Source: Collodictyon triciliatum
Lineage: Eukaryota > CRuMs
Direction: 5' to 3'
Assembly: GCA_043381765.1 (NCBI GenBank)
Contig: JBHJMP010001102.1
Coordinates: 1-24,104, forward strand
Length of the DNA: 24,104 nucleotides
The translations under genes were made by a program, and so were the position numbers. The notes under the pieces were generated by a model. The model ran no database searches, was not told the origin of the DNA, and saw only the letters and a list, made by a program, of their open reading frames with translations. Below are positions 15,801 through 24,104 of this stretch, piece after piece (the first letter of the stretch is position 1; each line of letters starts with the position of its first letter).

Positions 15801-16687
15801 AACAAAAAACAACAAAAAAACAACAAAAAAACAACAAAAAACAAAAAAAATAAACAACAAATAAACAACAAAAAACAAAAAGATCAAATAAATGAATTAA
15901 AAGGACAGATACTTTGTTGTCTAAAAATATTTGTAGAGCATGGGAATGACTGATAAAATAGTGATAATTCTCAAAAACTCATGACAAACCAGAAAGGGAG
16001 TTAAAACTCAGGTCCAGCAAATCTAGACTGACTATGGTGCTCATAAGGTCTGAAAACGTTGGCTCCAGTGTGCCAACCAGTTTATTTGAGCGAAGATTCA
16101 AGCCGATGATGACACACTGGAGAGAAAACACTCAAAAGACTGGAAATACCAAGACTACACGTTCAAAAAAAAAGGGAAAGGAAATGATTCATGTTAGCTC
16201 TTACATCACACTCAGGATCATTTGCGCAGCCTGAGTCGCATTCAACCCCGTACCAAGTGCAATAGCAGGTATTCGGGTTGGCCCAGTTGGTTGAGATGTT
16301 CCAATCACGCCCTCCCCACGCATCGAACAGCGAACCAAGTACCATTCCGACCGACTTGCGCCGTCCAAGTCTCTGCTCTCCTTGTAGCAAGTCCAGTGGG
16401 CTCGTGAGACGCACATGTTTTCCGTTCACGTCGCTGTCAGGTCGCACACTTTTTGATCGATTTATACTATATGAGTTGCGGTTGTATTCTTAAGAGGGGC
16501 AATGAATGGCCGCGTGTCGAGGGACATAATCGGTAGCCCATTTTCATCAGCAAACAGGCGAATACGTTTTGTCGCTGGGCTCATCTGGCGCAGTCTCGTG
16601 GAGCACAGCGTTCGGAATCAAAGCAGAAACAAGAAGCAGCCAGAGGCAGAGACACGTTTTTGAGTGCAACTTAGTTGGTTGAGTCAT
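8261..16687 (-). CDS. LRR / FG-GAP / GAIN-like / 7TM receptor, about 33 exons
   Basis: Predicted surface receptor of about 1607 aa. Exons (high to low): 16687-16566, 16433-16205, 16116-15986, 15949-15913, 15659-15581, 15475-15410, 15267-15202, 15116-15054, 14945-14880, 14780-14715, 14626-14561, 14464-14399, 14323-14258, 14102-14037, 13939-13874, 13780-13715, 13609-13544, 13430-12330, 12209-12087, 11953-11762, 11727-11527, 11443-11193, 11072-10907, 10812-10618, 10475-10368, 10204-10011, 9982-9961, 9878-9609, 9469-9340, 9230-9060, 8918-8852, 8632-8493 and 8366-8261. Domains: signal peptide (core CLCLWLLLVSALIPNAV), LRR N-cap (LFDAWGGRDWN, TCYCTWYGVEC), about 16 LRRs to residue 462, seven FG-GAP blades 463-829, Ser-rich linker, GAIN/GPS-like 940-1306, seven hydrophobic helices 1340-1590 and a short basic tail ending NTEV. 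Splice phases are consistent throughout. The tiny exon at 9961-9982 and the introns at 15950-15985 and 11728-11761 are the weakest points. Ligand and coupling are unknown. Confidence 0.78.
10011..10812 (-). other. GAIN/GPS-like juxtamembrane region
   Basis: Exons 10812-10618, 10475-10368 and 10204-10011 encode beta-rich segments (GITIDCNTRDLL, YYIRIIMTSYDVH, VHMNGSVKANARSERGIRIT), then a Cys/Trp-rich stretch (CVLENPICTSWVPKWSYWTS, MWSCANNTCGVVC) directly before TM1. The order, a strand pair with PV/GIRITF-like ending followed by C..W....W...G and paired cysteines, resembles the GAIN B subdomain plus GPS of adhesion GPCRs. No clear His-Leu-Thr/Ser cleavage tripeptide is seen. Several N-x-T/S sequons (NRT, NNT, NGT) fit an extracellular location. 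Confidence 0.5.
12330..13430 (-). other. FG-GAP seven-bladed propeller exon of the receptor
   Basis: One exon of 1101 nt, the longest in the window, encodes the whole propeller. Seven FG-GAP-type blades are visible: FGVIGSVFISDTHVFVGVP, FGASLTFTEPYLFVSCLG, FGTILVSSEKYLAVGDPG, FSGVDITGDLMIISS, IRFAGTDLFVGHS, FFGCSIATFHKYVAIGSYG and FGFYLVPGRTCLIIGSS. Calcium-binding DxDxDG loops typical of integrin alpha blades are not evident. Its acceptor (AG at 13431-13432) and its donor at 12329 both match neighbouring phases. Confidence 0.88.
13544..15475 (-). other. Array of one-LRR exons
   Basis: Twelve consecutive exons each encode one leucine-rich repeat. Eleven are exactly 66 nt and one (15054-15116) is 63 nt. 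All are phase 1 at both ends and begin in the glycine/serine that closes the previous repeat. Typical cores are YLDLSDNLFS, VILEYNQLT, WIDFSYNQIT, FLDLSFNIFK, ILDASYNQIS, RIFLNDNQIS and YIDLSQNPFT. Introns between them are about 75-250 nt. Confidence 0.88.
15010..15045. repeat. 9-bp tandem repeat (CATTTTTTG)n in LRR intron
   Basis: About four copies of CATTTTTTG preceded by a T run, inside the intron 14946-15053. Read on the minus strand it gives a Lys-Lys-Cys repeat in a spurious ORF, but flanking LRR exon phases show it is spliced out. Confidence 0.9.
15707..15880. repeat. A-rich (AAAAAACAAC / AAAAAACAAT)n repeat in receptor intron
   Basis: About 170 bp of short variants of A5-7 CAAC, with a block of ACAATAAAA units in the middle, in the intron 15660-15912. 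Not CRISPR-like: there are no spacers and the sequence is of minimal complexity. Confidence 0.93.
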
Positions 16688-17405
16688 CTACCATGTTAGC
16701 TCGTCAGTGGAGGATGATCGGCCTCTAATTATTAATTCTTTTGTTTTCTTCTCGTCCTTCGCTCTTCCGGTCTCTGTTGTTGATGGCTCCCGTGTTGCGC
16801 TGGGTTGTCATGCAGATCCAACGTCAAGTCGGTTGTAGGTTTGGAAGAAGAGTGGCGAAACGGAAAGACAAGCACAGTTGTCAACTAACCATTTGCCGTA
16901 CCTGGTATTTCCATGAAAAGAATCCACTCTCGAATTTCCACATTAGTACTTAGATTTACACTCGTGAGATGAGGCTGTCATGCCGGATTCGTATTGAAGT
17001 CGAATATACGAACGAACGGCAGGCACCGCCACAAACGGAAGGGCGTGAAAGAAGGAGCTTTGAGAGTGCAACCCAAAACCGCGAAAGCCAACCAGACGAA
17101 CGAGCAATGCGGTGTTGCGCCCACAATTATTTTCCATGCCAGGCATCCATGCAACATGTGAACCGAGGCACACAGACTTTTGAATGTTTGCCTGCTTTTT
17201 GTTGTCGCACATGCGCAACCAAACGATGAGATTATTCTCAAGTTACAAACTTGGCAGAATGATACAAACACATCGCTGACTGGAGTATTTATCAGGCCTT
17301 TGCCTCACTCAAGCACTGTCGTGGGAAGAGGAAGACAAGGATGAAAAGCAAGAATAGAGGAGTAAACTATACTTGTTTTTATTTTATCTCTGGTGTTTTC
17401 TGTGG
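16688..17405. other. GC-richer intergenic region upstream of the receptor gene
   Basis: About 720 bp between the receptor start codon and the proposed last codon of MSH2, both on the minus strand. It should include the receptor promoter and the MSH2 3' UTR. It is clearly richer in G and C and in CpG than the flanking AT-rich gene bodies. Open frames of 60-97 codons on both strands show no recognisable protein and overlap each other, so I do not call them. Confidence 0.55.
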
Positions 17406-20400
17406 TCATTGCTGCGAAAACAGTTCACTCCCGAGGCCAAGAGTTTCATGCAAATCTCGAACCCTTTCATCGGGATAAGTGATTAATGGCATACTCAGCG
17501 AAACAATATGCATTATTTAAAGATAATTTCGCTTCTTTTTTTTTTTTTTTTGCAGAATCGTTTCTTGAGAAAATATTAATTCTGGGACTTAAATTTTAAG
17601 CACCCAAAAAAAATATTTTGAGAAAGGAAAGAGAACACAGGATAACTTTCTTTCATCAATACTGGATATTTCTTAAAAGGATTTTTTTTTTGTGTCCATA
17701 CAGAATATTCTTTTCAATTCTCGTGTTACTAAAAGTTGCAAAAACAACAATGAAGTGTAGCACCCACTTTTGAACAGCCTCTTCGGGTGGGAGCTGGTCG
17801 AGTGGAAGACATGAAAATTCTTGAAGAAATTGCTGGATTTTTTCGGCTTTTACCTAATAACAGAAACCGCAATGAGATATTAAATTGTGCACAACCTTCA
17901 AGAGATCATCTATTAATCACAAATACTGCGCTTCATGTCTTGTAACAACTGCTATTTTCAGCTATACGAATAAAGAGTCCACCGAGAGAGTCTCGAATTT
18001 TGACGGAAAAGCTCTCAATTGTTATGCAAGTAAAAGAAATTGGAAGAGAGCATTCTAAAAGAAATTAGAATACAAACCTTGGATTCTTTAAGTTTCTTCT
18101 GTTTTGTCTCTTCTATTGTGAGAATGTTTCAAAAAATGGCTGTCAAAAAAAAGGGGAACTGAAGCAATTTATGACAAATTGCACATATAAAAACGACTTG
18201 ACTAATGCAATTTTCAAATCTGAAATGGGTTTGTTGCGCAACAATTCCAGACAGGAAAAGGCGAGTCTTTTCTTTACTGAAAAAAAAAAAAAGGAGTACG
18301 TCGAGCAATTATTGCTTATAGAAATGAAAATTTTGTTGTTGATTAATTTTTTTTTACCGTTTTCGTCCACCTTGTATGAAAAGTCCTCCAATTCCTGCGC
18401 CTTTCGCTTGGCTGACTGCATACAAAAACACATAGGTGACTCATAAACATTGCAGTTTCGAAGAGAAAATACGAGAGAACAAATATATAATAGTCTCTGT
18501 GTTGCTGAATGGTATTTCAAAAGAAATGAAACAACTGAATTGTATTTTGAAATTTCGTCCATACTTCAATCACAACTTTTGGAAAATTTGCCAACTGTGC
18601 AACATGTATTCCAAAGCTCTTTTCACAAGGACCAGGGTTCACTTGGTACAGCATTTCGATTCGCTTCTCTGTTTTTTAGACATATTTGAAACTCGTAAAA
18701 TACATTAAAAATATTAGATTATGATTGATGAGCTATTAGAGGGCAAAAAAAAAAAAAAAAGACGCACCGTCTGTGTGAGCAGTAACATGGTAATTTTTAA
18801 CATTTGGTAGATAGTCTGCCAAACTTGTGAGCTCGTGGAAATGCGTTGCGAAAAGACACAAGCACTGAATCTCTTTCCCGATGTGTCTGAAAGCAACAGT
18901 CATGTCACGTATTGGTGTGAATAAATAGGATGAGATGGATTTGTTCCATTTTAACTCTATGTTTGTTAAGCAAGAAAAAAATGCACCACCATTTTTACAC
19001 ATTCAATTTTGGGTTTACCCACTCTGATATTGCCCACGCAAGTCCAAATCCGTCATAGGTTGATGTCCCTCTTCCAAGCTCATCAATGATTACAAGGGAA
19101 TTTCTTGTGGCACCCTGTCATAAGGATATTATGATTCAAGTGGGTTTCATTTTCTATCCTTGTAAAATGGAAACATTTCTCTCATTCAAGATATTTTGAA
19201 AGCCGATTCGATATTTTTAGTTAAAGTTCTTAACCTACCTTAAGAATTGAAGATGTCTCGAGCATTTCAGACATAAATGTGGACAATCCTTTACAGAGGA
19301 TGTTATGCATAAATGAGCTTTTTTTTTTCTTAATGAAATTTTGAAATAAATGAAACAATCGGTGGGCTAGAACTTGTATTGTTGTGTTTCTTTCATTCCC
19401 ATTTTTCTTCACCTTTCAACTGGCTATCTCCAGCACCTACGCGAGCAAGGATGCAATCTACAATACTCAATTTTGATGGAGAATCACAAGGTATGAAGCA
19501 TCCTATCTGAGCCAGCCAACTGATAACACCAACCTATGATTACATCAAAAAGATAGTTATGAATGGCACAGTTTGAGTGAGAAAAAAAATCCAACTTTGA
19601 GACTTTTATGGAGTTTTCATCTTGACAGTATTTTTTTTAAGAAAAAAAAACTTAAAAGGGTGGCGGCTGTATGAATTAACAACCTGTCTGATATATGTTG
19701 ACTTTCCTCCCATGTTCGGGCCAGTGATAATTAAAAAATCAGATTCTCCTGGAAAATTTACAAATTAGAGTGACTTTCCGTAAACCTTAGAAACTGCGCT
19801 CTTGAGAAAAGTTGATAAGTCTCCTCACAAGTTAATTTAAAATGAATGAAAGTAATAATGGAAAAAGCTGGCGATACAAAAAAAACCTCTTTTCATGGTT
19901 ATGGTGTTTGGAATGAACGAAATTCCATCTTGAAGTTCTACACAGGGATGACGAGCTGAGAGGAGCTCCAAACCGTGTTCTCCTGGAGAAGAAAACAATC
20001 AATGGAAAAAATTGCAACGTTGTTATGAATGAGAAAAGAAGTGAAGTGACTCTGGATGTACCCGAGGGATATAGCTCCGGTCTTGTATATGGAGTGGGAG
20101 CAGATAAGCTGACTTCCGCGAAACTTTAAAGAGAAGAAAATTATTTTTATCAAAGTTTTTCCCCATAGAATTGGATAAAAACACGCTTCATCACTCATAC
20201 ATGAACGACTCTAATACAGTTACTTAAAATCTTTTGACAAGTAAACCTGAGTAAAACATCCAACTTTGCAAGAGTTGCACCCAGCGTCTCAAAAATTGCC
20301 GAATAGGTCCCTTAATGTTAGAGACAATAATATACGATTGAAAAGATGCATAGAAGGTAACCAAGTTCTCAAAGATAAAAAAAAATTATTGATATGGTCT

Positions 20401-23400
20401 CGGTGATAGAAGCTGGGTGGCGAGACTTTTTTTTTTTTATTGTTGTCGAATGTATTAGCTAAAAAAATATTAAAGTTATTTTCACAAACCAACGACTTCA
20501 ATGACCTTCTCAACGATTTCTTGCTGCTTCGTGTTATACTCCATATTATATTCGTCATATTCCAGACTAAAGGTCTTCAATTTGCTGATATTGGTAAAGA
20601 ATAACTTGAGTGTCACACGCTTAATTCCCAGCTTACAAGAGAAAGATATTCTAGAGATGAAAAAGCATGAAAGTCGGGAACAAAAATGTAGAATACTGAT
20701 TACCTATTGGTGAATCGCACTCCGTCCTTCCTAATCTCAACCACACGAAACTCTGATGAATTGCGAATACTCGCTTCGTCCTAATGCATCACAATTTGAA
20801 TATAAATTGCTGATTTTCTATGGAAACTCTACGCAAAATCCTCATCAGTGCGTTTAAATTAAAAACGGAAAACCTTTCGACTGATTCTAAAGAAGTATCC
20901 AAGTTGGTTGTTCTTTTCAAGTTTCAATTTATTATCAAGACCTAAATCCGCTGCAGCCTTTTTTTTTAGATTAATTTTTCGTTTTTAAAATAGAGATAAT
21001 ATTGTCCCAAATATTTGAGGGTTTCTTAATGAGATGTTAATCAATTCAACCCAACCAAAGAACATCACCTTCGTGCTAACTTTTTCAATCTCTTTGCTGA
21101 TTTTTTCCATTTTGGACCGAATTTCAGCCAGGTCCTCATTGAAAGATGGATTGATCATATACTCGTGCTGTTCGATGGTTGACAAGTCTATAGTTGATTC
21201 TACTAAAGCCTCGAATTGTGCAAGCTCTTCCGAAGCTTTCTATAGTTTCAACACGCCAGTTTAGAGCATAAGACACAAGGATTTTCCTGAAGAATTAAAG
21301 AGTCCAGGAAAAGAACCTTTAGTGGAGCCGCATAGATGTCTCTGATGACCTCAGGATGTGGGCCCTATTGTTGAGTTCATATTTGTTTGATTGACATGTC
21401 AAATGACGCATGACTTATATTTTGTATGGTGGTTGATGAAGATGAAGAGACGAAATGCACGGTCAGAGCTAAAACCGCCCAACCTCGTGATTCACAAGCA
21501 ATTCCGCGACCGTAGGAATTTTAATAGATAGCTGGTATAGCTTCACAACATCTTGAAGATTCGCTTTTTTCTTTTGAAACTTTCGATTGATTCTCAAGAC
21601 ATCAGGTACTTTGGACATAAAATCAGTCTACACGAACAATAGAACCAATTTAGTTTTGATACAAAATCGCATGCAAAGCAAAAGAAAAGGAGAACCTTCA
21701 TCGTAGGATTTGCTTATTGGGTTTTCTATAGGTGTATTGGACCAAAATGGTTCATTAAATCACAAATAATCACAAACGAAAATAAAACTTATGAACCCTA
21801 CATGTAAAGTCATGCGGAGATGAACATCAGACACAAATGTTTCCACAACGTCAAGTCTCTGATCTGGTATCGAGATTACAATCACGTGAATTCATAATCA
21901 ATATCAATTATCCACGTTTCTCATTATTATGCGTGAAATTCTTAATTTTAGGATTTTTATGCACTTATTTCGTCCATTTCGATGAGCGGTTGCTTCATCC
22001 ACTAGTTTGAGATTTTCAGCGATTCAGAATTTTTCAAGACATATGTAGAAAATGTAGAAAATGAAGAAAATGCAATAAAATAATGTATGATGATGTAGGA
22101 AGGGAAGGAATGAGGAAAATACCTGAAGTAGAAGACGGGAACCCATAGCAGACTTGCACCGGTTCAGCAAACCATACATTGATGTATTGCGCTTCTTTCC
22201 TATATCATGAAGACTCTTTACACTTGAAAAACATATACAACAGGCGAGATGATACTATTTCGGTAAAACTGAGTTTGTAGCCCAGGAAAATTCAAGTGTA
22301 GTCCATTGATTTTTTTGAAACAAAATTTTATCTTTCAATCACCTTCATCCTTTGCCGAGAAGAAATTGAGGGCCTTTACAGCAGCCCCTCCTAAACGCAT
22401 GTATTTTCCTATGTCCAACGACTCAACTCTATATTGGGAGAAGTTGCTTGAATCACCCATCAACTAAATGTGTGCTTCAGTTAGTCGCGAAATACCATCG
22501 AGGCAATAAATACCATGCCAACACAACGGGCCACAATGTCATATAATGTATGTTGCATCGAATCGAAAGTTATACATGAAGCTCTATAGAATGTAAATTT
22601 TGAAATCAATATTGAAATTACTAATATCTGATGAAATTAACAAACGTCAAGGTATTTAACAAGCATAGCGCATGAAATCATCCCATTCCTTAACGTTGTC
22701 TCATCTAATACCCACAGGGGAAGAAACACAAGGAAATTAGAATTCTTAATATTTCGAATGAGGGTATAGTTTCGACCAACAAAAGTAAAAATATTTACGA
22801 ATAGTGCTTGGGTTGGACCCTGTTAATCTACTGATGTCTTGCTCGACATCCTTCGGAGATGACTCAGCTAGGGCAAATGTGTCGATTTATAAAAGCGCTG
22901 TGTGGTTGCCAGGCCGCATTGTAGAGTTTTTATGAGGAAAAAATGAGAAAAAAAAACCTTTTGTACGATATGTTATAGTTATGTCACACATCGAAACGAT
23001 GGTTTTTAGATTCTCTGGGATTTTTTCATCTTTACACAAAAGGCACTCCTTGGCACTTATTTGAACAAGTGCGGCCTAGAATAGTCAGAAGGAAGGAGAT
23101 TTTGAACAAAGGTGTTACAAATTATATTAATCACCAGAAACTGGAGGAAAGTAGGGTACCAAATATGAAGAGCATCAAGTTATTGTTATAGAAATATAAA
23201 AAAGTGGTTAGTTTTGATCCAAAGGAAGCGATGAGCTTGAGTTCAAAGACCTCGACATTTGAAAATTGATCGTTGTCTTGAAACTGAGTAATATGAATGA
23301 CTTTTCGGGTTTGGTCGATGGCTGAGACTCCTATTAACTGTGAAAAGAATAAAAATTGGCTGCGTATCCACTATGAACACTACGAGCCGATTTATATTTT

Positions 23401-24002
23401 CCTATACAATCCATTTTGATATCTTGGGGTGTGTCTCTTATATGCCAGACTAGGATATACTCATACGTGGCCTTCGGGGTTCTCAGTGAATGAAAGTGCA
23501 ATAATCATAGGGACCTCGGTCATCTCAACGCTTTGAAAAAGTTCATCCTCAAACCCTTGGATGTTTCCAGGAGAGCCCTACCAAACAAAATAGGGGAAAC
23601 AAATTGAAAAATTGGATTACTGGTAGCAAGTAGAGAATGGATAACAGAAAAATCTGATCTAAAATTGAGCAATTATGCGTCTAATATTTGATAATGACAG
23701 AGTTTAAGTTGGGGTTTAGTATGACTAACTTTTTTATCCAATATCCAGCCAGCAGTGTTTGAACGACCGATCCACAATTCAATATGCCGCAGTTTATTCA
23801 GCAGAAGGTCTCGCGCGATTACCTCAAACATAGCCGCACTGATGCACAAAGAGGACAGCGTATTCGGAACGGAGCCGAGCATTTTCACAGCGTCACGGGT
23901 TTTGTAGTAGTCTTGACCTATGTTCATTGCATCATCTCCGTGGACAGAGTAATATCCCTCCATGAGAATTAGAGTTAGCCTGGTTTGAGTGGACCATCTG
24001 AC
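17406..24002 (-). CDS. MSH2: DNA mismatch repair protein MSH2, 29 exons, 5' partial
   Basis: MutS-family ATPase subunit shared by MutS-alpha and MutS-beta; it recognises mismatches and loops in the nucleus. Exons (high to low): 24002-23730, 23577-23467, 23337-23251, 23075-22958, 22867-22799, 22704-22646, 22463-22343, 22199-22123, 22001-21965, 21863-21802, 21627-21484, 21364-21317, 21239-21069, 20957-20874, 20780-20704, 20584-20490, 20310-20247, 20123-20062, 19982-19887, 19748-19684, 19533-19413, 19288-19239, 19114-19023, 18886-18768, 18668-18565, 18415-18358, 18112-18078, 17853-17768 and 17493-17406. The sum is 891 codons in frame. Landmarks: YYSVHGDDA (domain I), [33 protein letters not shown] core, [23 protein letters not shown], Walker [30 protein letters not shown], Walker [33 protein letters not shown] and [18 protein letters not shown]. 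The first ~35 residues lie beyond the right edge. Only the last exon is tentative; without splicing at 17767 the frame stops at 17656. Confidence 0.95.
19684..19748 (-). other. MSH2 Walker A exon
   Basis: This exon encodes [20 protein letters not shown], the P-loop of the MutS ABC-type ATPase, with all invariant residues present. With intact Walker B ([10 protein letters not shown] at 19023-19114) and the THFHEL segment, the ATPase site looks functional. Confidence 0.95.
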
Positions 24003-24006
24003 CTTT

Positions 24007-24011
24007 CTATT

Positions 24012-24099
<88 letters not shown>

Positions 24100-24104
24100 T
24101 TTTT
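24007..24104. repeat. (TTTC)n microsatellite at right edge
   Basis: TTTC units fill the last 98 bases and run off the window. On the minus strand this is a GAAA array just upstream of the acceptor of the first visible MSH2 exon, so it probably lies in an MSH2 intron. Confidence 0.97.

Noticed and set aside
15707-15880. Regular A-rich repeats considered as a CRISPR array
   Set aside because: No unique spacers, unit length varies by single bases, eukaryotic intron context.
16440-16598. Second reading frame upstream of the LRR N-cap (LFADENGLPIMSLDTRPF)
   Set aside because: It looks protein-like but is out of frame with both the signal peptide and the LRR N-cap. The GTATTC to GACAG splice (16565-16434) joins those two exactly in phase and removes it.
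16943-17271. Overlapping ORFs of 86-97 codons on both strands
   Set aside because: They lie in a GC-rich intergenic island where stops are rare, and show no domain, signal peptide or homology I recognise.
22464-22645. Possible additional MSH2 exon
   Set aside because: The flanking exons join as YLD to LMGDSSNF, matching MSH2 without a gap; the segment has an in-frame stop.

Overview
The window is nuclear DNA from an intron-dense microbial eukaryote that uses the standard stop codons. Evidence for this: every gene is cut into many short exons (many of 40-130 nt) joined at GT-AG sites, there are no bacterial-style operons or ribosome binding sites, long microsatellites are present, and the conserved proteins are eukaryotic. 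The lineage cannot be fixed from the sequence. Both ends of the window lie in tetranucleotide microsatellites, so it looks like a contig bounded by repeats. I translated both strands and rebuilt exons by hand. Splice phases close without gaps across all four genes, which is strong internal support for the models, although no transcript data were available.

Layout: (1) 161-1682, plus strand: the C-terminal two thirds of mitochondrial trans-2-enoyl-CoA reductase (MECR/ETR1), cut by the left edge. (2) 2208-7830, plus strand: a TPR-containing GT41 O-GlcNAc transferase-like protein in 25 exons (about 837 aa), possibly with an N-terminal signal peptide. (3) 8261-16687, minus strand: a very large predicted cell-surface receptor in about 33 exons (about 1607 aa). 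It has a signal peptide, an LRR N-cap, about 16 leucine-rich repeats (12 of them one per exon), a seven-bladed FG-GAP (integrin-alpha-like) propeller, a GAIN/GPS-like juxtamembrane region and seven transmembrane helices. (4) 17406-24002, minus strand: MSH2, the mismatch-repair MutS homologue, in 29 exons (about 890 aa), lacking only its first exon(s) beyond the right edge.

The genes do not form a pathway: mitochondrial fatty acid synthesis, protein O-glycosylation, adhesion/signalling and DNA repair are simply neighbours. The receptor is the most unusual object here. Its adhesion-GPCR-like order of domains, with an LRR array and an integrin-type propeller on one 7TM protein, is a combination I do not recognise from characterised receptors. 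Base composition is patchy: 130-2500 and about 16200-17480 are visibly GC-richer than the AT-rich rest, and these islands cover MECR and the 5' ends of the OGT-like and receptor genes.
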